Origin: Lachnospiraceae bacterium | GTDB lineage: Bacteria; Bacillota; Clostridia; Lachnospirales; Lachnospiraceae | Assembly (NCBI GenBank): GCA_017542245.1 | Contig: JAFXXN010000144.1 | Coordinates: 21,586-85,585, forward strand | DNA length: 64,000 nt | Direction of reading: 5' to 3' | Part shown: in pieces, positions 1 to 7,560 of the stretch | Position numbering within the stretch: the stretch's first letter is position 1 | Layout of the letters: each line of letters opens with the position of its first letter | Position numbers and translations under genes: made by a program | The notes under the pieces: model-generated | The model's input: the letters and a program-made list of their open reading frames with translations, nothing else | What the model was told of the DNA's origin: nothing | The model's database searches: none

Positions 1-441
1 AGTAATGCGTTATTGCCTGAATTTGGTAAGCAACAAGAAGGTCAGGATAACGGATTTCCATCAAAGATATCCGGATTTCTGCATACTACATTTTCAAGTG
101 AGATGAACAGGCCGTTTTCACGGGAGATATTTTTAGCTAATTTTCCGGCAATGGAAAGCCATAGGATACAGAACTTGCAAAGAGTTTTGTGCAAGATGAA
201 AGTAGGCGACAGGGTATTGCTTCGCAGGGAGCCGGACAATGAAAAAAATGATATGGCAATTATCGTATTGAACAAACGAAAGCGTAGGTTGGGATATATC
301 CCTCGCTCTCATAGTACTATTCTTGCAAGGCTCATGGATGCCGGCAAACATATTTATGGCATTGCATACAAGATAGATAATGAAAAGAACGGTGTTTGGT
401 CTCGTAACATGATTGTTATTGATGTTTATATGGAGGTCTGA
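1..441 (+). CDS. HIRAN-domain protein, 5' end cut by window edge
   Basis: The frame is open from base 1 and ends at TGA 439-441, so the gene probably begins outside the window. The C-terminal half matches the HIRAN pattern: a KMKVGDRVLLRREPDN strand-turn, an acidic/Asn-rich turn followed by MAIIVLN, then LGYIPRSHS and an alanine-rich helix. HIRAN domains bind 3' DNA ends and damaged DNA and occur alone or fused to SF2 helicases. No helicase motif is visible in this portion. It sits at the edge of an AT-rich island with Nmad and GIY-YIG proteins, which fits a role in DNA transactions. TTG at 13 is a possible but poor internal start. Confidence 0.7.
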   Translation, partial: SNALLPEFGKQQEGQDNGFPSKISGFLHTTFSSEMNRPFSREIFLANFPAMESHRIQNLQRVLCKMKVGDRVLLRREPDNEKNDMAIIVLNKRKRRLGYIPRSHSTILARLMDAGKHIYGIAYKIDNEKNGVWSRNMIVIDVYMEV

Positions 442-636
442 TATAAAGGGAATCTGTCAGTCACTAGGGATATAGAATTTGAAATATAAATTGATGCTGT
501 TTTTGAAATAAGAGGATAAAAACAAATGCAATGATAAATATTTAATAAATTCTCAGTAATAGTTTTTGAAAAAAGCATATAATATTATATGAAATGAAGT
601 ATAGACAAAATAATTAATGAAGGATGGGTATGTAAT
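442..636. other. intergenic gap with a possible promoter
   Basis: No gene is visible. A TATAAT hexamer at 578-583 lies about 55 bases upstream of the gene at 637, but no convincing -35 box sits 17 bases before it. It could drive the membrane/zinc-ribbon gene. Confidence 0.3.
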
Positions 637-1053
637 ATGTTTGATAATATAGGGACAAAAATAAAAAACTTAGCTAAAACTGTATGTGCAGTGGGTATGT
701 TTTTCTCAATTTTAGGTGGAGGAGCCTTATGTTTTAGTGCGCTTGATAGAGATAATGTTGCTTTATTTGTATTGGGTATTTTATTAGCCGTTGCGGGGTG
801 TATTCTATCTTGGGTATCAGTTTTTTATTTATATGGGTTTGGAGAAATGGTGGATAAGACTTGCTCAATAGAGAGTTTGCTTAGACAAGAATTTGCAAAG
901 AAAGACGATTTCAGCTCAAATGTCATATATGAGGGTGTAAATGTAAATGCTGATAAAGAGAAAACAATAAATACTATAATATGTCCTAATTGCGGAACAG
1001 TAAATGAGAATGAAGATTATTATTGCAAAAAATGTAAAACAAAACTTAGATAA
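637..1053 (+). CDS. membrane protein with C-terminal zinc ribbon
   Basis: The 138-residue protein has two hydrophobic segments (about residues 14-33 and 41-67), a polar linker, and a C-terminal CPNC...CKKC zinc ribbon (residues about 116-135). This two-helix plus zinc-ribbon layout is common among small uncharacterised Firmicutes membrane proteins. The four cysteines suggest one bound zinc, probably on the cytoplasmic side. An AAGGA ribosome site precedes the ATG. The gene lies between the HIRAN gene and the Nmad2 gene. Function is not known; I do not see a catalytic motif. Confidence 0.6.
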   Translation: MFDNIGTKIKNLAKTVCAVGMFFSILGGGALCFSALDRDNVALFVLGILLAVAGCILSWVSVFYLYGFGEMVDKTCSIESLLRQEFAKKDDFSSNVIYEGVNVNADKEKTINTIICPNCGTVNENEDYYCKKCKTKLR

Positions 1054-1147
1054 TTATATAATAGAAGCATTTTTTTGAGGTGTAATAAATGAGGAATGGG
1101 ATTCTTTTATTGACCTGATTGTAAATGCGGCTAAATATTCAAAAATT

Positions 1148-1291
1148 ATGGAAGAAATGTTGCAGAAAGCAGGAAAAAGGATAGAAAGCATTACTATATG
1201 CTTGAAAAACAACTTATATAAAAGAACTATCATTTTGAAACAATATGGCTTGGTTATGAAAGCGTTGTTGGTATTCATTTTGGAGAATTAG
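1148..1291 (+). pseudogene. possible gene remnant upstream of Nmad2
   Basis: One frame is open from a TGA near 1076 to TAG 1289-1291. It begins with acidic and hydrophobic residues that look coding (NEEWDSFIDLIVNAAKYS) but has no usable start near its beginning. The first in-frame ATG is at 1148 and gives 47 residues. The stop lies two bases before the Nmad2 start codon. It may be the tail of a lost gene, or chance. Confidence 0.25.
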
Positions 1292-1293
1292 CA

Positions 1294-2025
1294 ATGAAAA
1301 TAATTCCTAATATCAATTCAGAAGATATTATCTATACCTATAAAGAACAAGTGTTTACTGGTTTCGCACCTTGCTTTCAAGACGGTATATATTCGTTAGC
1401 CTGTTGTAAAGGTGCTATGAATGGAAAAGGTATGAGACAGAGCATTTGCAAAACTATTGATTCTGGTAAAACTGTCTGGGTTATGGCTATTGCGGGGTGT
1501 GATATAAAGCACAGTAATAACAATACTTCAGGAATATCATATGAACCGGGAGACGCTTTATATTTAGCAAGGATTGATAAAATATGTACATGGTACGAAT
1601 ATTCTACGTTGGACAACTATTGCAAAAGAAAAGATTCTTATTATGTTCTTAAGGACGGGATGGTTGATTGGAGAAAAATACAGGACAACCTTCATTCTAA
1701 TGAAATTAATAAACTGACTGATTGCGGTATTGGTTTACGCAATTTAAAAGGCAGAACTGAGGCGGATATTTTTAAAAATGACAAGCAAATTTTGTTAGCT
1801 AAAGAATACTATGTATTTGATAAAGGACAACGATTATCCGGAGTGGATGTATATAAAACGATAGATGTAAACCGTGGGTATAGTTATATTGAAAAAACAA
1901 AGCCTAGCAGAACAAGTATTCTAAAAGAATTTTTGAAAAGGAATCATTCGTTTAAGTTTTGTGGCGGAAAGGATCCGTTTACAGATACGGCGTTAACTAA
2001 AGAAGGCGGTTGTAGACGAAAGTAA
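1294..2025 (+). CDS. Nmad2-type protein (nucleotide modification associated domain 2)
   Basis: The 243-residue protein carries the Nmad2 signature near its N-terminus: TGFAP at 22-26, a Gly at 31, then SLACCK at 34-39, a WVMAIAG strand and an ALYLARIDK strand. This follows the family pattern TGFAPNP...G...LACCKP...WV.G...Y.M.V. Nmad2 was defined computationally by its association with DNA base modification enzymes; its reaction is unproven. The start is ATG 1294 with a weak GGAGAA site. The last codons run into a 66-bp sequence (1999-2064) that duplicates the start of the Nmad3 gene 2.1 kb downstream, so the original C-terminus may have overlapped the Nmad3 ribosome site. The family call is from memory of the pattern, not a search. 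Confidence 0.7.
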   Translation: MKIIPNINSEDIIYTYKEQVFTGFAPCFQDGIYSLACCKGAMNGKGMRQSICKTIDSGKTVWVMAIAGCDIKHSNNNTSGISYEPGDALYLARIDKICTWYEYSTLDNYCKRKDSYYVLKDGMVDWRKIQDNLHSNEINKLTDCGIGLRNLKGRTEADIFKNDKQILLAKEYYVFDKGQRLSGVDVYKTIDVNRGYSYIEKTKPSRTSILKEFLKRNHSFKFCGGKDPFTDTALTKEGGCRRK

Positions 2026-2064
2026 TACTATAAAGAAAAGGTTTTGATAATTCATTTGGTGGTT
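1999..2064 (+). repeat. duplicated Nmad3 gene start (upstream copy)
   Basis: This 66-bp stretch aligns without gaps to 4131-4196; my hand count gives 59 identical positions. The downstream copy is the ribosome site and first codons of the Nmad3 gene. Here the reading frame stops after a few codons (ACG AAA GTA ATA CTA TAA), so it is a relic. It marks the left boundary of the segment holding the GIY-YIG gene. Confidence 0.85.
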
Positions 2065-2109
2065 CAATTAGAAATAATTTTGAAAAGAACTGAAGAGGAG
2101 TGTGGTATA

Positions 2110-2973
2110 ATGGAAATATCATGTAAAGAAGACGTGAATCAGAAGATTATCTTAAAAGATATTATTGGTCTATCAGATGCAGATATTAAGAATACAAAAA
2201 TAAGACTTATAAATAATTATGAGAATGTAAATGTTATTGATTTATTTTTAAATAATCCTGAAGAGATTAACACAAATTGGTTATTTTGGAATTATAGTAG
2301 AGCAGAGTTTAAAGAAGGTCAGGTAATAATTGGTTTATGTAGGATGGACAATGGTGATGATTTTTATCTGCTTACCACTATAAAGAGGATTACTAAAGAT
2401 CTTAATGTGAGAAATGGCATAGCCTATGAAGGTGTTGAATTAGCTGAATACAAAAAATACTATGGCAGAGTGATAGTAAAATATCATAATACTGTCCAAA
2501 ATATGGTTAGATGGGCAGATAAGCTTATTAAAGAAATTGAGGTGTCAGAAGTATTATCATCATTTTATGAAGGAAAGAGTTTTCCGGGTTATGATAAAGT
2601 ATGTTTGAAATATAATGAACTGAGAGTAATAATTGAAAATAATAAAACTGATTGGGTGAATGCTCTTTCAAATCAAAAAGCTGTTTATTTGATAACCGAC
2701 CTTAATACCGGGAAGTTATATGTAGGGTCAGCTACATCGGATAAAGGGATGTTACTTGATAGATGGAAAAACTATGTTTCTAACGGGCACGGTGGAAATA
2801 AGGAGCTTAAAGAAATAGTTGAAAAACAAGGCTTTGATTATGTTAAGCTTAATTTTCAATACACTATTATTGAAAATTATAATGCTAAAATTGAAGATAA
2901 GGTCATTTTGGAAAGAGAATCCTATTGGAAGGAAGCCTTAGATTCAAGAATTCACGGAATGAATTGTAATTAG
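2110..2973 (+). CDS. GIY-YIG nuclease-domain protein
   Basis: The 287-residue protein ends in a GIY-YIG domain: VYLITDLNTGKLYVGSA starts near residue 192, followed by a DRW arginine, the GHGGNKELKE segment, a glutamate in a LERESYWKEAL helix, and a terminal GMNCN. That is the layout of stand-alone bacterial GIY-YIG proteins of the nuclease superfamily. The N-terminal 180 residues are a separate domain I cannot name. The start is ATG 2110, nine bases after GAGGAG; the open frame upstream (from 2044) only reads through the duplicated Nmad3 relic. It lies between the Nmad2 and Nmad3 genes. Cleavage of modified or unmodified DNA is a reasonable guess, not shown. Confidence 0.75.
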   Translation: MEISCKEDVNQKIILKDIIGLSDADIKNTKIRLINNYENVNVIDLFLNNPEEINTNWLFWNYSRAEFKEGQVIIGLCRMDNGDDFYLLTTIKRITKDLNVRNGIAYEGVELAEYKKYYGRVIVKYHNTVQNMVRWADKLIKEIEVSEVLSSFYEGKSFPGYDKVCLKYNELRVIIENNKTDWVNALSNQKAVYLITDLNTGKLYVGSATSDKGMLLDRWKNYVSNGHGGNKELKEIVEKQGFDYVKLNFQYTIIENYNAKIEDKVILERESYWKEALDSRIHGMNCN

Positions 2974-3007
2974 TGAGTATACATCGTATATAAAAATTTG
3001 TAATTTT

Positions 3008-3599
3008 ATGGCACATAAGGTCATCTATGAATTATATTGGAGAAATATGGAGACGGAAGATAAAATAAAAACCGCTGTTTCTACAATCTTTGATAGTTCC
3101 TTAAAGACAGCTGACAAATTGGATTGTTTAAAAGCGGAATATTTATCATCAAATAATGGTATCGAAAAACAGAAGTTAAATAGAGTTTGGCCCCTATTAT
3201 TGCCGAACATGTAATAGATATTTTATTTTGCAGGAAGACTATGACAAGTTGATTGATAAAGGTATACCGCAATGCAGAATTATTGATATTAATTATATAC
3301 CGGGACCATTTGGATATCCGGAACAATCGGTTCTAAAGATGTGCGGATACTCTGTGGATAAAAAGACGGATTTATCATCTAAAGAAAGAAAAGAAATATT
3401 GAATTCTGTCATAATAAACGGTATTTATACCAAAGAAAGATTGATAAGCTTCTTGGAATGGCTTATAAGAAAGAACGCTGCTAAACCTTCTATGTCAGAT
3501 GCAGTTAGTAAGTGGGAAAATGATATAATGTTTCTTCGTGATTGGAATCGTCCAACAGGCAGCCCTATAGCAATAAAAGGTATATTTATTAGAAAATAA
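3008..3599 (+). pseudogene. unknown gene, probably broken by two frameshifts
   Basis: Two open stretches, 3008-3214 and 3228-3599, lie in different frames. Between them the third frame reads PIIAEHVIDILF (about 3193-3230), which looks like a natural continuation of the first part (ending KLNRVW) and leads into DYDKLIDKG of the second. One missing base in the C run at 3191-3194 and another near 3235-3240 would join all three into one protein of about 197 residues. The second part has a recognisable compact globular pattern (IPQCRIIDINYIPGPFGYP, then a helix with SKWENDIMFLRDW) but I do not know the family. The alternative is two small separate genes, the second starting at TTG 3228 without a clear ribosome site. 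Confidence 0.5.
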
Positions 3600-3702
3600 A
3601 AGGGAAAGCTTTGATTGCTACGCAGGCGTCATGGATATGAAATTTGGATTGATAATATAACAAATAGTTTACTATAAATATTTTTTACATGAGGCATAAG
3701 CT

Positions 3703-4020
3703 ATGGTTAATATTTCTAAATCTGATTGGAAACTTTTTCAGGAGAGATTGCCTGATTGGCAGGAAAACTATATGGAAAGACTTTTGAAGGAGTACGCTAA
3801 GATAATAAAATCTTCAGAAAAACCTTCTGAGCGCTTCTGGAAACTAGAGAAAAGGATTAATGAAGACTCTAAAAGTCCGGGCGTAATAATAAGAATAGAA
3901 AAGTCTGAGACAATTTGGAATATCGCTAAATTATTAAGACTTGGCGTTATAACTGAAGACGATCTTGAAGGGTTTAGTCCGGAACTTATAGACGCTGTAA
4001 AGCAATATCTGTCATTTTGA
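3703..4020 (+). CDS. small helical protein of unknown function
   Basis: The 105-residue product is charged and helical: ERLPDWQENYMERLLKEY, then SEKPSERFWKLEKRI, a short SPGVIIRIEKSE strand and a C-terminal ITEDDLEGFSPELIDAVK helix. Similar proteins occur in Lachnospiraceae, without assigned function. The ATG is preceded by ACATGAGGC, a modest ribosome site. It lies in the segment between the two copies of the Nmad3 start, downstream of the broken gene. There is no signal peptide or membrane segment. Confidence 0.6.
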   Translation: MVNISKSDWKLFQERLPDWQENYMERLLKEYAKIIKSSEKPSERFWKLEKRINEDSKSPGVIIRIEKSETIWNIAKLLRLGVITEDDLEGFSPELIDAVKQYLSF

Positions 4021-4130
4021 TATAGAAGAATTTTTAAAGATTGCTAAATGAAATGATATTTACTTGATTTTTGGAGACGATGATATGCTTTCATCAAATA
4101 TGGGGAAGAAACTGAATATATATGTCAATT

Positions 4131-4196
4131 AAAGGAGGCTGGTGTAAACGAAAGTAATACTATCAAGAAAAGGTTTTGACAGTTCATTTGGTGGTT
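4131..4196 (+). repeat. Nmad3 gene start (downstream copy of duplication)
   Basis: This is the functional copy of the 66-bp duplication, containing an AAAGGAGG ribosome site and the first codons of the Nmad3 protein. The differences from 1999-2064 are seven single-base changes. Confidence 0.85.
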
Positions 4197-5365
4197 GTCC
4201 GAGTCCTATTCTTCCTGATGGGACTTTGGTTTCTATGCCTATCCCCGGGCTTCCATGGGATTACAAGTATTCAGATCTTTCTTTTCCGGGCGGGGGAACA
4301 TATTTTGATGCTTGGAATATGCTAAAGCCCAATGGAGAGAAAATACAGAACTGTCATCTTGATCCGGATATTAGACTAGGCTTAAGAGATGTGCCTGATG
4401 ATTGGAAGCCTGCATTTGGGCAGTGCGATCAGGCACAGACTCATCTTATGAATAATAAAGTGAAGAAGGGAGATCTATTCCTGTTCTTTGGCTGGTTCAG
4501 GCAGACAGAATATAAAGATGGAAAGCTCAAGTTTGTTAAAGGAGCACCTGATATTCATGTCATATATGGGTATTTACAAATTGGAGAAATACTGACCGGA
4601 AAGGATCTTCAGAAGTGTTACTGGCATCCTCATGCGCATAATACCGGTAAGAACAATACGATATATGTTGCTTCAGATTCACTGGTGATTGATGGGAAGG
4701 ACACCGGTCTGCCGGGCGCAGGCACTTTTACTTTTTCTGAAGAACTAAATCTTACCGCACCGGGACAGTGCCACAGCAGATGGAAACTTATTGAAGTCCT
4801 TAGAAATAAGAATATCGGGTTGACATATCATGATAAGGACATATGCATTAAAGACGGTTATTTCCAAAGCGTCGCAAGAGGTCAGGAGTTCGTATTTAGC
4901 GAAAGCAGGATTGTAAATGACTGGGCTAAGCATCTCATTATGGTAAATTATTATTTTGATGATACTGATTTTAAGATTGAGAAGCTACTGAACACTGAAT
5001 GCTGGATAATTGATATTCTGCCCAAACGTGTGAGTAAAGAAAGAGCCGGTCAATATGCAGCACTTGAGAGAGAACTACTGCATACGGATGAATTCAGGGT
5101 AAAGTTATTCCAAGTTCTTCTGAAACTTAACTGCTATTATGGCTTTAAGGCAATTCTGCCTGACGGTGAAGAAATCGATGACATTTCCGGTGAAAGACTA
5201 AAAGAACTGGTAGGATACCGATATATACAGATCCTTATTGGCGATTCACTGATAGTATCAGATCCCGATGATATGTATATGAGTCTATTTAATCCGCCGG
5301 ATAATATGCTGGAGCTGGTAACTAAAATTGCGGAATCCGAAGGTATGTTTGTTTGGAAAGCGTGA
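4148..5365 (+). CDS. Nmad3-type protein, apparent ACG start
   Basis: The protein reads KVILSRKGFDSSFGG, then CPSPILPDGTLVSMPIP near its N-terminus, the hallmark opening of Nmad3 (nucleotide modification associated domain 3), followed by a YSDL motif, GQCDQAQTHL, a GDLFLFFGWFR strand and a WHPHAHN motif. Nmad3 is linked by genome context to DNA base modification; the chemistry is unproven. The conserved opening starts at ACG 4148, which lies nine bases after a strong AAAGGAGG; the codon before it is TAA. The first ordinary starts (TTG 4226, ATG 4235) would remove the conserved motif. From ACG the product is 405 residues. The gene probably once followed Nmad2 directly. No signal peptide is present. 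Confidence 0.7.
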   Translation, partial: TKVILSRKGFDSSFGGCPSPILPDGTLVSMPIPGLPWDYKYSDLSFPGGGTYFDAWNMLKPNGEKIQNCHLDPDIRLGLRDVPDDWKPAFGQCDQAQTHLMNNKVKKGDLFLFFGWFRQTEYKDGKLKFVKGAPDIHVIYGYLQIGEILTGKDLQKCYWHPHAHNTGKNNTIYVASDSLVIDGKDTGLPGAGTFTFSEELNLTAPGQCHSRWKLIEVLRNKNIGLTYHDKDICIKDGYFQSVARGQEFVFSESRIVNDWAKHLIMVNYYFDDTDFKIEKLLNTECWIIDILPKRVSKERAGQYAALERELLHTDEFRVKLFQVLLKLNCYYGFKAILPDGEEIDDISGERLKELVGYRYIQILIGDSLIVSDPDDMYMSLFNPPDNMLELVTKIAESEGMFVWKA

Positions 5366-5410
5366 TTTACAGGCGAAAAGCATTTAATACAGTATAAATA
5401 GTTTGCTTAT

Positions 5411-5434
5411 ATAACAAAATTGAAGATACGGAGG
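5411..5434 (+). repeat. short fragment of repeat family A
   Basis: The 24 bases match the left end of the family A element (ATAACAAAATTGAAGAT, then one changed base, then CGGAGG). The CGGAGG end serves as the ribosome site for the gene at 5444. Confidence 0.45.
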
Positions 5435-5443
5435 TTAAAACAG

Positions 5444-5632
5444 ATGATAGATGTTGATTCATTGAGGAAAGATTTAAAAGAAGAAAGCCTTGGAGGGTAT
5501 TTCGTTGGCGGATTTGGCGGTGCTCTGATGGAGGCATCAAAAGTTGAACGGGCTCAGCCTGATGAGCTAGTTAAGATGGCTAAACAACAGGGATTTGATT
5601 TAAATAAGTATCAAAAAAATCAGAATGATTAA
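5444..5632 (+). CDS. 62-residue hypothetical protein
   Basis: ATG 5444 follows GGAGG at a good distance; an upstream in-frame ATG (5420) lies before that site and is unlikely. The product starts MIDVDSLRKDLKEE and has a glycine-rich stretch GGYFVGGFGGALMEA at about 17-31, then a helical C-terminus. Small proteins of this type with a glycine-rich turn are frequent in clostridia and uncharacterised. It lies 79 bases after the Nmad3 gene and 53 before the Lys/Thr-tailed protein, and could be co-transcribed with both. Confidence 0.6.
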   Translation: MIDVDSLRKDLKEESLGGYFVGGFGGALMEASKVERAQPDELVKMAKQQGFDLNKYQKNQND

Positions 5633-5684
5633 AATACATTTTATTAAGGATTAATACATAAAATTATAATTTGGGAGGTTTACC

Positions 5685-6197
5685 ATGGCAAAGAAGAAAG
5701 AAACTAATGTAGAAGATGTGACAAAAGCAACATCAAAGACTACTACAAAGACTACTGCAAAGTCGACTGTAAAGAAGACCACAGCAAAAAAGACAACAGC
5801 AAAGGCGAAGTCTGGGGCTAAAGTAACAAAGATTACTGAAGAAAAAATAGATAAGGAAGCTCCGGCAGCAACGGAAGGAATACAGGATTCTGAAAAGGAG
5901 ATGGCTTTACGTTGCCATCAAATGATGTCTTCAATAATGGAATGGACATTGGATTCTTTTTTGTACAGTAACATCGTACTCATTAGTAAGAAAATGAGCA
6001 TCAGTATGGAGGAGGCTGCTGCAGTACTGGATGTGGACCCGGCTGATCTGAAAAGGCTCTCCCTTGTTTATGCAGCATACAGTGGAATAGCTGAACCTGA
6101 AAAAGCGAACATCCTTGGGAAGTATGTCGATAGGATAAAGGTGTTGGAGCCTGAAAAAAAGACGAAAAAGGGTAAGAAGACATCAACTGAGAAGTGA
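5685..6197 (+). CDS. Lys/Thr-rich-tailed protein, possible DNA-binding
   Basis: The 170-residue protein has a long basic, low-complexity N-terminal tail (residues about 10-50: repeated KTT, TAK, KKTTAK units), a central helical domain (about 70-150) and a short basic C-terminus (KKTKKGKK). The central part contains MSISMEEAAAVLDVDPADLK, which resembles a helix-turn-helix pair, but I cannot assign a family. The tail resembles histone-H1-like or HU-type extensions, so nucleic-acid binding is a fair inference. GGGAGGTTTACC precedes the ATG. A second protein with such a tail lies at 17782 in the same window, attached to a different domain. Confidence 0.6.
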   Translation: MAKKKETNVEDVTKATSKTTTKTTAKSTVKKTTAKKTTAKAKSGAKVTKITEEKIDKEAPAATEGIQDSEKEMALRCHQMMSSIMEWTLDSFLYSNIVLISKKMSISMEEAAAVLDVDPADLKRLSLVYAAYSGIAEPEKANILGKYVDRIKVLEPEKKTKKGKKTSTEK

Positions 6198-6458
6198 TAG
6201 AAACACTACGTAAAAATGAGTGTTAAATGCAACAATAGGCGATGATCTGTTTGAAAAATGAAACACCGGTAGATTGCAAAGAATAAGGATGACGGTGTGA
6301 TTTTAGACGGTTACGTTTGTTAACAGCTAAAAGATTAAAGCAGATGATGAAAATATTGATATAACAAAATCTTCTGCGCCTTATTAATAATGAATTAAAG
6401 AAGTTATAGATTTGGAACTACTTGAACATGATATGTTTAATAACGGAAAGGATATTCT
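6198..6458. other. gene-free stretch
   Basis: No convincing coding frame, terminator or repeat is visible in these 261 bases. The stretch is AT-rich like the lipoprotein gene that follows. Confidence 0.5.
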
Positions 6459-7238
6459 ATGAAAAAAATAATTATTTTAGTAGTTTGTTGCTTACTTTTT
6501 ACCGGATGTGGCAGTCCATTTATAGATGATAGTGAATCGGATAAACCTAAGACATCAACTACAACAATGGGGGATTCTGAATGTGGATATTTTAGTGTGG
6601 AATTTTTTGAATCAACACAAAAATTTGTTGATAAAGTTATTGTAATATTAGAAGATACATATCCTAAAGCTAATGTATCAGTAGCGGATTCAATATTTCC
6701 GTTTATGATTAGGGGTGGGTTTAAATCAAAAGAATTTGATGATTATTATTTTAAAATGGAATATAAACCATTAGAAGAAGGTACTTATGTAGATTTTATT
6801 TGGTATAATATTCCGGGTTTATATATTGATCAAGAGACTAAAAAAGTTCAGTATGCTACCGGTTTTGATGAAAAGTCACATAGTGAATTGATTAGACAAA
6901 TTTCTATTAATTCTACAAATGAAGATGAAGCTATGGAAGTATTTGATTTATTATTAGATCATTTTAAAGAGATTGATAATGTAGAAGAAGATTTTGACAT
7001 GGAAAAATCTAATGAAATAATGTTTGACTTGGATCAAATCTATTATAATGTTAGTAGTAAAGAACCTGGAAAAGAATATGATTTCGGACATATTTATTTA
7101 TGTAAGGGTAAAAATACATATTCAATTAATATTGAAATATGTACTAGTATTATAGGACGTCCGTCATATATACCGGAACCAAGTCCTACACCTACTATAG
7201 TAATAGACCCCAATTCTGGAAGATTAGGAGAATATTAA
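6459..7238 (+). CDS. lipoprotein of unknown function
   Basis: The 259-residue product starts MKKIIILVVCCLLFTGCGS, a type II signal peptide with lipobox LFTGC; the cysteine at residue 17 would be lipidated and anchor the protein outside the membrane. The body is acidic and carries no motif I recognise. It ends in a proline-rich tail (PEPSPTPT). The gene is noticeably AT-richer than those to its right, which fits recent acquisition or weak selection. It is preceded by AACGGAAAGG as a ribosome site. Confidence 0.75.
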   Translation: MKKIIILVVCCLLFTGCGSPFIDDSESDKPKTSTTTMGDSECGYFSVEFFESTQKFVDKVIVILEDTYPKANVSVADSIFPFMIRGGFKSKEFDDYYFKMEYKPLEEGTYVDFIWYNIPGLYIDQETKKVQYATGFDEKSHSELIRQISINSTNEDEAMEVFDLLLDHFKEIDNVEEDFDMEKSNEIMFDLDQIYYNVSSKEPGKEYDFGHIYLCKGKNTYSINIEICTSIIGRPSYIPEPSPTPTIVIDPNSGRLGEY

Positions 7239-7449
7239 TTATAAACCCAAAAAACAGGTTGCTGTTATGCTATAAAAATCAAAATCGGCGGATAATAAAT
7301 CATTTCTAAAATCTGCCGGGATGACTTAAAAATGGGATAGCTCTTGAGATATGGTGCTTATTCTTCATTCCAATAAGGATATTGTCATATATGCATTTTT
7401 CAGCAGGTAATAGTGATAGAAATAGTTAAGAAAGCTTTACATATAACGA

Positions 7450-7498
7450 ACAAAGCCAGACCTTGGATCCTCATAGGCCCGGCTTTGTCTCTTTTGTT
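7450..7498 (+). terminator. Rho-independent terminator
   Basis: ACAAAGCC at 7450-7457 pairs with GGCTTTGT at 7481-7488, followed by CTCTTTTGTT. It lies 212 bases after the lipoprotein gene; the bases between (7239-7449) hold nothing I can recognise. Confidence 0.65.
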
Positions 7499-7525
7499 GA
7501 AAAATAAGGGGATTTGTGGTAGAAT
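7497..7525 (+). promoter_or_regulatory. sigma-A-type promoter for DUF6273 protein
   Basis: TTGAAA at 7497-7502 and TAGAAT at 7520-7525 are 17 bases apart, 36 bases before ATG 7561. The -35 box touches the T tract of the preceding terminator. Confidence 0.5.
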
Positions 7526-7560
7526 ATAAATATACAAAATATAGCAATCGGAGGAGTAAA

